Positions 1 through 7,742 of a DNA stretch of 64,000 nt are shown here, piece after piece; position 1 is the stretch's first letter; every line of letters starts with the position of its first letter. The translations under genes and the position numbers were made by a program. The notes beneath the pieces were generated by a model, which saw nothing but the letters and a program-made list of their open reading frames with translations, did not search any database and was not told the DNA's origin. This stretch comes from JAVBLG01 sp031553655 (GTDB lineage: Bacteria; Desulfobacterota; Desulfovibrionia; Desulfovibrionales; Desulfovibrionaceae), in the NCBI GenBank assembly GCA_031553655.1, contig JAVBLG010000072.1, forward strand, positions 1-64,000. Direction: 5' to 3'.

Positions 1-1
1 G

Positions 2-103
2 GCAAATTTTCCGCGAGGGGAGCGTACTCTTCTCGTACGTGACCCGAGCGGAAAATGCCGCCTGACGAAGTATCACGCCAAACTGCCGCCACTGCCGCGT
101 TAA
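2..103 (+). CDS. C-terminal fragment of an ORF open at the left edge
   Basis: An open frame enters from the left edge and runs 33 codons to a TAA at 101-103. The visible residues are basic and end KLPPLPR. I do not recognise a family. It could be the tail of an upstream gene or chance, since 100 bases are too few to judge by coding bias. Confidence 0.25.
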   Translation, partial: ANFPRGERTLLVRDPSGKCRLTKYHAKLPPLPR

Positions 104-208
104 TTTTATTCTTGCGCTGCACTCTCTCTAAAGGCATATTAAGCGTTTGCAGGCAAATTTTTGCGGCGGCCTTGCCGTATTGCCTATACTCTTCCAATTG
201 GAGCTACC

Positions 209-1837
209 ATGAAAGTACAGTTCTTCGGCGCGGCCAAAACAGTAACCGGATCCTGCTATATGGTTGAAGCCTGCGGAGCGCGTTTTACCATTGATTGCGG
301 CATGCATCAGGGCAACAAGGCCATGGAGGAGCGAAATTACGCCACCGAGGCCTACCGGCCTTCGGATATAAATTTTGTTCTGATGACCCATGCGCACATA
401 GACCACTCCGGACTTGTACCGCGCATGGTCAATCAGGGCTTCAAGGGGCCTATTTACGGCACAGCGGCCACCAATGAGCTGATGGCGCTAATGCTGCTCG
501 ACAGCGCCCACATTCAGGAAATGGAAGCGCAGTGGAAAACCGGAAAATACAAGCGCCGGGGCCAGAACAAAACCGCCGATCCCCTGTACACCACTGAAGA
601 CGCCGCCAAATCGGCCACACTTTTCCGCACGGTGGACTATCATAAAACATTCGAGCCGCACCCCGGCATAAAAGTAACTTATTACGATGCCGGGCATATT
701 CTGGGGTCGGCCTTTATTCTGTTGGAACTGGCTGAAAACGGCGATACGCTGCGTGTGCTTTTCTCGGGCGATATCGGGCGTCCGCATGCGCTTATTGTGC
801 GCGATCCCGAGTTTCCACCCAAGGTTGATTACATTTTTATGGAATCAACCTATGGCGACCGTGATCACAAGAACGAAGACCGCACCGCTGATGAATTGGC
901 TGAGGCCATTGCCTACAGTTACTCCAAGAGAGAAAAGGTGCTCATTCCGGCCTTTGCCGTGGAGCGCACCCAGGAAGTGCTGATCAGCCTCGCAGGGTTG
1001 AGTGAAAAGGGGCTTTTGCCGAGCGACATGCCGGTTTATGTGGACAGTCCTCTGGCCATCAGGGCTACAGAAGTTTTCCGTCGCCACAAAATGCTTTTTG
1101 ACGACAGTACCCGCGACATTCTGGACAGGCTGGAAAACAATGAAGGCAGCCTCCCCAAGCTGACTTACACGCTCAATGCCTCGGATTCACAGGCGCTTAA
1201 CGATTTGCGCGGTCCGGCCATAATAATTTCGGCCAGCGGCATGTGCAATGCCGGGAGAATCCGGCATCACCTCAAGCACAATATCTGGAGGCCGGGCGTC
1301 AGCGTGGTTTTTGTGGGTTACCAGGGCATAGGCACACCGGGGCGTAAAATAGTGGAAGGGGCTAAAAGCCTGAATCTTTTTGGTGAAGATGTGCAGGTTT
1401 CGGCGCGTATTTTCACGTTGGGCGGGTTTTCGGCCCATGCCGGGCAGAGCCAACTGCTTGACTGGCTCGGCCATGCCGCCGTACCTGGAACCCATGTGGT
1501 GCTCACCCACGGAGAAGAAGCTGCCCAAACCGTTCTGGCCGGGCTTATAGAGGAAAAGTATGGACTCAAATCTTCCATGCCCGGATATCTCGAAGAACTG
1601 GAACTGAGCAAAAAGGTTGCCGTGGACGTGGCCCCGGTGTTGCCGCGCCGCTATGAAGATCTGGCCGCGCCCAGAATAGATTGGGCTTTCCTGAGTGAAG
1701 ACATAGAAGGCAAGTGGGTCAGGCTGAAGGGCAAGCTCGATACTCTGGAGCAGCGCCCCTGGGTGGAACAGACCGACGTGCGCGAGCGCATGGAAAAGCT
1801 GTCCTACGAGTTGACCAAACTTATATCCGGCATGTAA
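209..1837 (+). CDS. metallo-beta-lactamase fold protein with beta-CASP and RMMBL domains
   Basis: A 542-residue protein of the beta-CASP metallo-beta-lactamase family, whose members cleave RNA (RNase J/CPSF-73 type). The metal motif H61-A-H-I-D65-H66 is near the N-terminus. A further metal-binding segment, DAGHILGSA, follows, and the beta-CASP part carries the PAFAVERTQE and SASGMCNAGRIRHHL segments. The C-terminal RMMBL motif reads GGFSAHAGQ. I chose the ATG at 209 because GGAG at 200-203 sits just upstream; a TTG at 161 in frame has no such site and adds a non-conserved tail. The stop is four bases before rsmD, so the two are probably co-transcribed. The family is certain; the exact substrate, RNA or otherwise, cannot be read from the sequence. 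Confidence 0.9.
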   Translation: MKVQFFGAAKTVTGSCYMVEACGARFTIDCGMHQGNKAMEERNYATEAYRPSDINFVLMTHAHIDHSGLVPRMVNQGFKGPIYGTAATNELMALMLLDSAHIQEMEAQWKTGKYKRRGQNKTADPLYTTEDAAKSATLFRTVDYHKTFEPHPGIKVTYYDAGHILGSAFILLELAENGDTLRVLFSGDIGRPHALIVRDPEFPPKVDYIFMESTYGDRDHKNEDRTADELAEAIAYSYSKREKVLIPAFAVERTQEVLISLAGLSEKGLLPSDMPVYVDSPLAIRATEVFRRHKMLFDDSTRDILDRLENNEGSLPKLTYTLNASDSQALNDLRGPAIIISASGMCNAGRIRHHLKHNIWRPGVSVVFVGYQGIGTPGRKIVEGAKSLNLFGEDVQVSARIFTLGGFSAHAGQSQLLDWLGHAAVPGTHVVLTHGEEAAQTVLAGLIEEKYGLKSSMPGYLEELELSKKVAVDVAPVLPRRYEDLAAPRIDWAFLSEDIEGKWVRLKGKLDTLEQRPWVEQTDVRERMEKLSYELTKLISGM

Positions 1838-1841
1838 CGAT

Positions 1842-2459
1842 ATGCGCATATTATCGGGAAAATGGGGCGGACGCAGGCTGCATACCGTAGAAGGCGAGGG
1901 CTATCGTCCGGCTATGGGTAAAGTGCGCGAGGCCCTTTTCTCCATGCTGGAAGCTCGCGGTATTTCCTGGCCGGGCTTGCACGTACTGGATCTTTTCGCC
2001 GGAAGCGGCAGCCTGGCTTTCGAAGCGTCCAGCCGAGGGGCCGAGGCGATCTGGCTGGTGGAAACTTCGCCCAAAGCTGTGGCCGCTCTAAAGCGTAATG
2101 CTCTGGAATTTCAGCTTGAACCCGGAGAATTTCATGTTTTTGACTGCAAAGCCGAAGTTTTTTTGCGCCGCCAGGCCAAAGAGAGGGAAGGGCGGCAATT
2201 CGGCCTGATTTTTATCGATCCTCCCTATAAACAGAAAGTACTTTCCGCAACAATAACGGCGATTATGCGCCACAATCTGCTGGTCCCCGACGGTCTGCTG
2301 GTTGTGGAAACAGAAGTGCGTGGCGACAACCCCCGACCGGAAGACGCGCACGAAAGCCTGAAACCCATAGTTGACAGAACCTATGGCCAGACAAGAATAA
2401 TAATATGGCAAAACACAATCCCCGCCGCGCCGTCTACCCCGGAACCTTCGACCCTCTGA
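1842..2459 (+). CDS. rsmD: 16S rRNA (guanine966-N2)-methyltransferase RsmD
   Basis: This is a 205-residue class I SAM methyltransferase that modifies G966 of 16S rRNA. The N-terminus, RILSGKWGGRRL, is typical of RsmD, as is RPAMGKVREALFSML. The SAM-binding loop DLFAGSGSLAFE lies at about residues 50-61, and the catalytic FIDPPYK motif is near residue 127. The C-terminus is slightly longer than usual and overlaps the start of coaD by 55 bases in another frame. The rsmD-coaD pairing is common in bacteria and supports both calls. Confidence 0.93.
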   Translation: MRILSGKWGGRRLHTVEGEGYRPAMGKVREALFSMLEARGISWPGLHVLDLFAGSGSLAFEASSRGAEAIWLVETSPKAVAALKRNALEFQLEPGEFHVFDCKAEVFLRRQAKEREGRQFGLIFIDPPYKQKVLSATITAIMRHNLLVPDGLLVVETEVRGDNPRPEDAHESLKPIVDRTYGQTRIIIWQNTIPAAPSTPEPSTL

Positions 2460-2956
2460 CCAACGGGCATCTCAGCCTGATCAGAAGATCCAGGGAGATA
2501 TTTGATGAAGTAATTGTGGCTGTGGCGGAAACGACGCCCAAAAATACTCTTTTCAGCATTGAGGAACGAGTGGCTCTGATCAAGGAGGCGGTAAAAGACG
2601 ACCCCAAGGTGATTGCCGAGCCTTTTTCCGGCCTGTTGGTGGAATATGCCGACAAATGCGGCTCAAACATCATTGTGCGTGGACTGCGCGCCGTGTCGGA
2701 CTTTGAATACGAGTTCCAGCTCGCGCTGATGAATCGTCGCCTCAACCGGTCCATACAAACCGTTTTTTTGATGACCGACTATCAATGGCATTATATCAGC
2801 TCCACCATGGTGAAGGCGGCGGCCAGCCTGGGGGGAGACGTGGAAGGGCTTGTGCCGCCCAATGTTCATGATGCACTGTTGGAGAAATATCAGCTTGGGC
2901 AGGTGCGTGAGGCCACTCCCTGCCTGGCTCCCAGCGCCCAAGGCTTTAAGGTTTAA
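2405..2956 (+). CDS. coaD: phosphopantetheine adenylyltransferase
   Basis: CoaD transfers AMP from ATP to 4-phosphopantetheine, the penultimate step of coenzyme A synthesis. The nucleotidyltransferase motif TFDPLTNGH at residues 14-22 and the ISSTMVK motif near residue 138 are intact, as is RGLRAVSDFEYE. At 183 residues it is about 20 longer than most family members. The extra C-terminal tail (QLGQVREATP onward) runs into the left arm of a 135-bp inverted repeat, whose first bases supply the last codon and the stop. The tail may therefore result from that element inserting at the 3-prime end. The gene overlaps rsmD by 55 bases. Confidence 0.95.
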   Translation: MAKHNPRRAVYPGTFDPLTNGHLSLIRRSREIFDEVIVAVAETTPKNTLFSIEERVALIKEAVKDDPKVIAEPFSGLLVEYADKCGSNIIVRGLRAVSDFEYEFQLALMNRRLNRSIQTVFLMTDYQWHYISSTMVKAAASLGGDVEGLVPPNVHDALLEKYQLGQVREATPCLAPSAQGFKV

Positions 2957-3084
2957 GGGGCGGATTTTGTTTTCCGGCTTTGTCAAGCGCGCTTTTTTGC
3001 CGGGGGATATACCAAAAGAGTATTATCCCCCGGCAAAAAAATGCACGCTTTTCGCGCCGGAAGACAAAATCCGCCCCTTAAACC
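2950..3084. repeat. 135-bp near-perfect inverted repeat spanning the coaD stop
   Basis: The outer arms at 2950-2977 and 3057-3084 pair over 28 bases with one mismatch (GGTTTAAGGGGCGG paired with CCGCCCCTTAAACC). The inner arms at about 2993-3009 and 3024-3040 (TTTTTTGCCGGGGGATA and complement) also pair. The RNA would fold into one long, nearly continuous hairpin. It may act as a terminator or RNA stabiliser for coaD, or be a miniature mobile or REP-like element. No transposase or clear target-site duplication is visible. Confidence 0.8.
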
Positions 3085-3102
3085 AGGTTCTCTTTTTTAA
3101 TG

Positions 3103-3123
3103 TGCTCAAATTGAGCATTTTTT
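3103..3123 (+). terminator. short hairpin with T-run downstream of coaD
   Basis: TGCTC-aaatt-GAGCA is followed directly by six T. The stem is only five base pairs, so it is weak. It lies downstream of the large inverted repeat and before rpmB. Confidence 0.4.
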
Positions 3124-3233
3124 GAGCGTCGGGGGAAATGGCTGCTTTTTATGATGCCAAGAGATTCTTTTTAAGTGGACAGCCGCCGACTATTGTGTCA
3201 GAATTCGACTTTCCATTTTTACGGAGGTTCAAA

Positions 3234-3443
3234 ATGAGCAGAGAATGCAACATATGCGGTAAAAAACCCCAGGTTGGCCACTTGGTGAGCCACTCCAATA
3301 TAAAGACGAAGCGCCGCTTCAACCCCAACCTGCAGAAAGTGCGTCATCAGTTCGCCAACGGCGAAGTGCGCACCATCACCGTGTGCACCAGCTGCCTGCG
3401 TTCAGGCTGCGTGGTCAAGCCTGTGGCCAATAAGTCCAAATAG
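3234..3443 (+). CDS. rpmB: 50S ribosomal protein L28
   Basis: A 69-residue L28 protein of the large ribosomal subunit. It is the zinc-binding form: CNICGK near the N-terminus and CTSCLRSG near the C-terminus supply the four cysteines. The family segment GHLVSHSNIKTKRRFNPNLQ is present. ATG 3234 follows ACGGAGG at a normal distance. A longer in-frame reading from 3138 adds residues foreign to the family and is rejected. A strong terminator follows, so it is probably a single-gene unit. Confidence 0.96.
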   Translation: MSRECNICGKKPQVGHLVSHSNIKTKRRFNPNLQKVRHQFANGEVRTITVCTSCLRSGCVVKPVANKSK

Positions 3444-3466
3444 TAATGCGCGCCGTTTTGTCGTGC

Positions 3467-3504
3467 GAAAACCCCGCTGGCTGGCCTGGCGGGGTTTTTT
3501 AAAA
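3467..3504 (+). terminator. rho-independent terminator of rpmB
   Basis: AAAACCCCGC is separated by a short loop from GCGGGGTTTTTT. The GC stem and T-run fit an intrinsic terminator 24 bases after the rpmB stop. Confidence 0.85.
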
Positions 3505-3518
3505 TCTGGCGAAATGGA

Positions 3519-4502
3519 ATGAGTCCGCAACAGCCCAGAATTCTCAGCGGAGCCGGCGGCACGCTGCTCGCAAAAAAAAGGCCGGGCAGGATATCTCCTT
3601 TCTGGCGCATGGTTGATGCCGGGTCCGGGGTGAAACGCTCGCCCATGCTTGAGCAGCAATGGGCCATGGTTTTGTCGGCGCGCAATATTCCCTACAGCAT
3701 TTTTGTGAGCGGCGGCAGGCAGAATTTTTATGTTCCGCCGCTTTATGAACCTCTGGCCCGCGAAGAGCTGCGCGCCTACAGCGCTGAAAACGGCGCAAAG
3801 TCCTCGACGGCTCCAGCCCCCCCGCTGCATGGCGGGGCCGCTTTTTGCATTTCGTTTTTCATTCCTCTGGTGTTGTGGCAATTCTTTATCTGCGACTGGC
3901 AATTCTTTTCTCTTGTTCCCGAACAGACTTACGTGCAGGCCGGGGCGCTCGATTTATCAAGAGTGCGTATCTGGCACGAATGGTACCGGGTTGTTACCGC
4001 TCTTACCCTGCATTCCGATGCAAACCATCTTTTGGGCAATGTGGCCTTTGGATCTTTTTTCATGTTTTTTTTATGCCGCCGCACCGGTTTTGCCCCGGCC
4101 GTCTTTTTGACGATGTTCGGGGGGGCGCTGGGCAATGTTCTGAACGTGTTTTTACGCTATGGTCATGTGGTCAGCCTGGGGTATTCAACAGCGCTTTTCG
4201 CCTCCATTGGGGCGCTTTCGGGCATTATGGCCCGCGAGGCCGCCATTCGCGAGCGCCGCAAGGCTATTCTGCCTCTGGCGGCCGGGGGCGCTTTGCTGGC
4301 CATGCTTGGCACCGGCGGCGAGCGTACCGATTATCTGGCCCATATTTTCGGGTTGAGCGCGGGTTTTATTCTTGGCCTGCTGGCACGATTGACGGGCAGG
4401 CTTGATTCCCTCGGAAGGCCGGTCAGAGTGCTTCTGGCGCTGGCGTCTTTTACCGCTCCGGTTATCTGCTGGCTGTGGGCCTTAAGTGTTGGGCCATTTT
4501 AA
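3519..4502 (+). CDS. rhomboid-family intramembrane serine protease
   Basis: A 327-residue membrane protein. An N-terminal cytoplasmic part of about 105 residues precedes about six hydrophobic helices. Rhomboid signatures are visible in order: the HSDANHLLGN loop-2/helix-2 motif, GYSTALFASIGALSG with the likely catalytic serine in GYS, and DYLAHIFGLSAGFILG with the catalytic histidine. These proteases cut membrane-anchored substrates within the bilayer; no substrate can be named here. The start is uncertain because no strong ribosome-binding site precedes 3519. The GYST form differs from the usual G-x-S-G, with threonine after the serine. Confidence 0.85.
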   Translation: MSPQQPRILSGAGGTLLAKKRPGRISPFWRMVDAGSGVKRSPMLEQQWAMVLSARNIPYSIFVSGGRQNFYVPPLYEPLAREELRAYSAENGAKSSTAPAPPLHGGAAFCISFFIPLVLWQFFICDWQFFSLVPEQTYVQAGALDLSRVRIWHEWYRVVTALTLHSDANHLLGNVAFGSFFMFFLCRRTGFAPAVFLTMFGGALGNVLNVFLRYGHVVSLGYSTALFASIGALSGIMAREAAIRERRKAILPLAAGGALLAMLGTGGERTDYLAHIFGLSAGFILGLLARLTGRLDSLGRPVRVLLALASFTAPVICWLWALSVGPF

Positions 4503-4526
4503 AATTTCCGGAACTATGGTTGTCAT

Positions 4527-5702
4527 ATGGAAAACAGAAGAAAAGCTCTGATTATTACAGCTACTGTGGTTACGGCGGCATTATGGGTATTTATTTTCAA
4601 CAGTCTCGGCCGCCCTTGGGTATACGCACTGGCGGTCGTTGCCGTATATTGCGCAGGCATGACCTTTTTGTTGAGACATCCTTTTTTCAGGGCTCTGTTT
4701 CTCAATTTGTGCGTACTGGCCTTGGCTCTGGCCGGGTTTGAATTTTATTTCACCAGCCAGAACGAGTATTCTCAGCACAAGTATGAGCGTATTTACGAAA
4801 ACAAGAGCGGCAAACATTTTGTAGTAAAAGATCCCGTAACCGGCTTTTCTTCCCTGCCCAGTGAAAAAACCAGGGCCGTCAGAACAATGGACGGGCACAA
4901 GGTGTATGACGTTACCTATACCACTGACTCCCTCGGCAGGCGCGTTACTTATCCGCCTGTGGGCAATCCGGATACGGCCCTGATTTTCTTCGGCTGCTCA
5001 TTCACTTTTTCCGTGGGAGTGAATGACGAAGATTCCATTCCCTGGCTTGTGGGCAAGTATACCAATGGGCGCTACGCCGTTTACAATTATGGCGGCTACG
5101 GCTATGGGCCGCATCAAATGCTGGCCCTGCTTGAAAACGGTCTTGATCCGGAGATAGCCAGATATAAGAGAGTACTGGTTTTTTATAACCTTTTGGATCT
5201 TCATGTGCAGCGTTCGGCCGGGCTTGCGGAATGGGATCGCTCCGGGCCGCGCTATTTGCTAAAAAACGGAAAACTGGTGCGCTCTGGAACTTTTGCCGAC
5301 AATATCAAGCTGATTGATGACCGTTGGGCCGGGAAACTGGAATTTTGGGAAACCCTGCGCCGGGTAGAATTAGGTATACAACGCTTTTTCAGCCCGGCAG
5401 GACGTACGACGGCGGAGCATGAAAAGCTTCTAGCCGCTATTCTCGAAAAGTCCGGGCAAGAGGTGGCTAAAGCTTATCCAGGCGGAAAATTTACCGTTTT
5501 CGTGTGGCCGGGTTCGGAGCATCTGGAGCCGCTGTTGCAAGATGCCAAAGTGTCCTATGTGTCGCTGGCTCCACTTTTACCAGAAGATTTTACGCACAAT
5601 GCTGAAAAATATTTCATAGCAAACGACGGGCACCCCAACCCCGAGGGAACCAGTGCGGCGGCGCGGGCTATGGTTGATTATATTAATGAGCTAATGCCGT
5701 AA
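4527..5702 (+). CDS. membrane-anchored SGNH/GDSL-like hydrolase
   Basis: A 391-residue protein with two N-terminal hydrophobic segments (about 8-26 and 32-72) and a large domain probably outside the membrane. FFGCSFTFSVGVN provides a GDS-like nucleophile serine, and the C-terminal NDGHPNPEG supplies the D-x-x-H pair of SGNH hydrolases. Such proteins add or remove acyl groups on surface glycans. The Gly and Asn blocks (II and III) are less clear, so activity is inferred. It is 24 bases downstream of the rhomboid gene and could be co-transcribed with it. Confidence 0.65.
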   Translation: MENRRKALIITATVVTAALWVFIFNSLGRPWVYALAVVAVYCAGMTFLLRHPFFRALFLNLCVLALALAGFEFYFTSQNEYSQHKYERIYENKSGKHFVVKDPVTGFSSLPSEKTRAVRTMDGHKVYDVTYTTDSLGRRVTYPPVGNPDTALIFFGCSFTFSVGVNDEDSIPWLVGKYTNGRYAVYNYGGYGYGPHQMLALLENGLDPEIARYKRVLVFYNLLDLHVQRSAGLAEWDRSGPRYLLKNGKLVRSGTFADNIKLIDDRWAGKLEFWETLRRVELGIQRFFSPAGRTTAEHEKLLAAILEKSGQEVAKAYPGGKFTVFVWPGSEHLEPLLQDAKVSYVSLAPLLPEDFTHNAEKYFIANDGHPNPEGTSAAARAMVDYINELMP

Positions 5703-5721
5703 TGAGGACTCGCCAAGCCGC

Positions 5722-5745
5722 ACCGGCCGGACTCCGCCGGCCGGT
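5722..5745 (+). terminator. GC hairpin after the SGNH gene
   Basis: ACCGGCCGG and CCGGCCGGT form a nine-base-pair stem with a six-base loop. No T-run follows, so termination is not assured. Confidence 0.35.
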
Positions 5746-5781
5746 ATTCGATGCTGCTCAGAGCGGCAGATGGAGGAACAC

Positions 5782-6492
5782 ATGGACTTTTATCAGGAAT
5801 TAAGCCGCTATTATGATGAAATTTTCGCCGCAAGCGCGGCGGAAATGAGTTTTATCAACCAAAACATCCCGCAAGGGGCGGCCGTGCTGGATATAGGCTG
5901 CGGCACAGGCAATAAAACCGTGCATCTTGCCTCCAGAGCCGCTTTTATTGACGCCATTGATCTGGATGAAGGCATGATTGCCAAGGCTGGGCTGGATAAT
6001 GCCCGGCCCAATATTCGCTACGCGGCCCTGGATATGAACGAGATAAATAAGGATTTTGCCGGTAAGCGCTTTGATGCTGTTTTGTGTCTGGGCAACACCT
6101 TGGTGCATCTGCTGTCTCCCGAAGCCATTGGTGATTTTCTCGGAAAAACGCGTGCCCTGCTGACGCCAAACGGGGCGTTTATTATGCAGATTCTCAATTA
6201 TGACCGCATAATAACGCAAAATGTAACCGACCTTCCCCTGATAGACACGCCACACGTTCGTTTCTTGCGCCGTTATGACTGGAAGGACGGAGAAATGCAT
6301 TTTGTCACCGCCATTGAAATTAAAAGCACCGGCGAACGTCTGGTAAACGACATACCTCTTTATCCCCTGCGCAAAGCGGAACTGGAAAATCTGCTGGCCG
6401 GGGCCGGGTTCGGACAGGTGGAGCTTTTTGGAAGCTATCAGGGCGCTCCGCTTAATGAGGATTCGTTTTTAGTGATGGCCGTTTGCCGTTAG
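5782..6492 (+). CDS. class I SAM-dependent methyltransferase
   Basis: A 236-residue protein with the SAM motif VLDIGCGTGNKT near residues 35-46 and an acidic post-motif-I residue in DAIDLDEGMI. Motif II is FDAVLCLGNTLVHL. The C-terminal half is the mixed sheet typical of small-molecule methyltransferases. ATG 5782 follows GGAGG at 5772-5776 by five bases, so I prefer it to the ATG at 5770. The substrate is unknown. Its position just outside the glycan island may be coincidental. Confidence 0.85.
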   Translation: MDFYQELSRYYDEIFAASAAEMSFINQNIPQGAAVLDIGCGTGNKTVHLASRAAFIDAIDLDEGMIAKAGLDNARPNIRYAALDMNEINKDFAGKRFDAVLCLGNTLVHLLSPEAIGDFLGKTRALLTPNGAFIMQILNYDRIITQNVTDLPLIDTPHVRFLRRYDWKDGEMHFVTAIEIKSTGERLVNDIPLYPLRKAELENLLAGAGFGQVELFGSYQGAPLNEDSFLVMAVCR

Positions 6493-6552
6493 AGCGTTTT
6501 GCGAATGAAATGAGCGAAATGCTCTGATGGCCCGTGCGTTGTTAGGGCCGTC
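6491..6552. repeat. intergenic palindromic repeat, copy A
   Basis: A palindromic head (AGAGC at 6491-6495 and GCTCT at 6521-6525, with ATTT/AAAT-type flanks) is followed by GGCCCGTGCGTTGTTAGGG. The same head-plus-tail arrangement recurs at 19026-19080 with a few substitutions. Part of the head also occurs on the opposite strand at 55062-55085. It begins within the stop codon of the methyltransferase gene. Confidence 0.7.
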
Positions 6553-6553
6553 C

Positions 6554-6631
6554 GGACACAAAGTGTCCGTAACTTAGGCGGCGAAGCCGCCGTAATAACA
6601 TGCTATTCCGAGCCGCCGCTGAAAGGCGGCG
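6554..6631. other. cluster of three short hairpins in the 219-bp intergenic gap
   Basis: Three inverted repeats stand close together: GGACAC-aaa-GTGTCC (6554-6568), GGCGGC-gaa-GCCGCC (6578-6592) and GCCGCC-gctgaaa-GGCGGC (6613-6631). No coding frame is convincing. They may terminate transcription from both sides or belong to the neighbouring repeat elements. Confidence 0.6.
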
Positions 6632-6670
6632 CAGGACAATCAGCCTTAATTTTAAAAAACCAGTTTCAGA

Positions 6671-6700
6671 TAATGGATAATTTCAAAAGCGAAATGCGAT
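6671..6700 (-). repeat. 30-base dispersed repeat, copy 1
   Basis: Read on the minus strand, this is identical over all 30 bases to 63166-63195 on the plus strand. It starts ATCGCATTTCGCTTTTG and ends TTATCCATTA. A 16-base core is also found at 55046-55061. All three lie between genes. Confidence 0.85.
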
Positions 6701-6711
6701 AGGGGCTGTCT

Positions 6712-7731
6712 CTAAATGCGCCAGCCCCGCCATTCACCCCACGGATTTTCGTCCATAACTTCCCGGAATTTTCCCCGCAGTACCTCAAAGCCCAGCACCA
6801 GCCCGGTGGTGGCCGCGAAGGCCAGGACTAAGCTCAGGCAAATGTGCAGCGCCGGAGTTATGGCAACGAACTTATTCAGCATTTTTAGCAGAAGAAAAAT
6901 CAGCATCGCCGTGGGCATATGGAAGAGGTAGTATAGAAAAGCGCGGCGTTCAAAAAAAACATACAGCTTGTTTTGCACAAAGGCGGAACTGAAGCACTCC
7001 GCAGCCAGCATACACGTTCCGTATGCGGCGCAGCACCAGGCGCAAGAGAGTATCCAGCCCAGGCGCGGAGGCAGCCCGGCGGAAAAGGCGGCCGCGACTG
7101 TGAGCAGGACAAAGGCGGCCAGCACGTGAAGGGGGCGGGCCATGATCGTTAGGTCGACATTGTCGCGGTGGCGGCAGAGCACTATGCCCAGGTAGAAATA
7201 TATAAGATACGGCGTAATTTGCCACAGACAATACCAGACCAGGCCCTTACCCAGATCATCCATAAATATGGCCGCGAGGACGGCAATGGCCGCTCCTATC
7301 TTCACTCGCCCGCGTTCCAGGGGCAGCAGGGCCAGCCAGAATGTCGTAACCCAGAACAGCATGGGCAAAAACCACAAATGGCCGGTGAAAAGCCCCAACA
7401 GGCCCGCCCGGTATGTTTCCTCCAGCGAAGCATGCAGAGGCCGGTTTAAGGCCGGCAGGTCAAAAAGCCAATATGTCGGCACAAGCCACAGGATCGTGGT
7501 GAAAAACCAGGGCATCAGCAGACGCTTGGCCCTTTTGAACAGCACTATTGGGAACGTCTCAGCCTTGCGCTCACGCGAAAGTTCCAACAGAAAGCCGGAT
7601 GCGAACACAAATGCGGGGGCCAGGGCGACGAACAACAAGGGAGACTGCGGCCCAAAGGGGTAGATGGCGCTTATGGCTATTAGGCTCAGCAAGGCCGCGT
7701 TTTTCATCAGAGCGATGTGGGGAATGTTCAT
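6712..7731 (-). CDS. membrane-bound acyltransferase, acyltransferase-3 family
   Basis: A 339-residue protein with about ten hydrophobic segments, resembling the OafA/NodX-type acyltransferase-3 family. That family O-acetylates (or otherwise O-acylates) sugars of surface polysaccharides and Nod factors. The central TGHLWFLPMLFWV segment and the RAKRLLMPW motif are typical of the family. The first histidine motif is weak. ATG 7731 is preceded by AAGGA, whereas the ATG at 7758 overlaps the upstream gene and lacks such a site. It is the last gene of a minus-strand operon with two glycosyltransferases, which supports a glycan-decorating role. Confidence 0.75.
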   Translation of the reverse strand: MNIPHIALMKNAALLSLIAISAIYPFGPQSPLLFVALAPAFVFASGFLLELSRERKAETFPIVLFKRAKRLLMPWFFTTILWLVPTYWLFDLPALNRPLHASLEETYRAGLLGLFTGHLWFLPMLFWVTTFWLALLPLERGRVKIGAAIAVLAAIFMDDLGKGLVWYCLWQITPYLIYFYLGIVLCRHRDNVDLTIMARPLHVLAAFVLLTVAAAFSAGLPPRLGWILSCAWCCAAYGTCMLAAECFSSAFVQNKLYVFFERRAFLYYLFHMPTAMLIFLLLKMLNKFVAITPALHICLSLVLAFAATTGLVLGFEVLRGKFREVMDENPWGEWRGWRI

Positions 7732-7742
7732 CAAAATTTCCT

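Noticed and set aside
2950..3084. Treating the inverted repeat as insertion-sequence ends
   Set aside because: Only about 45 bases separate the outer arms after the inner stem, so there is no room for a transposase, and no target-site duplication is evident.
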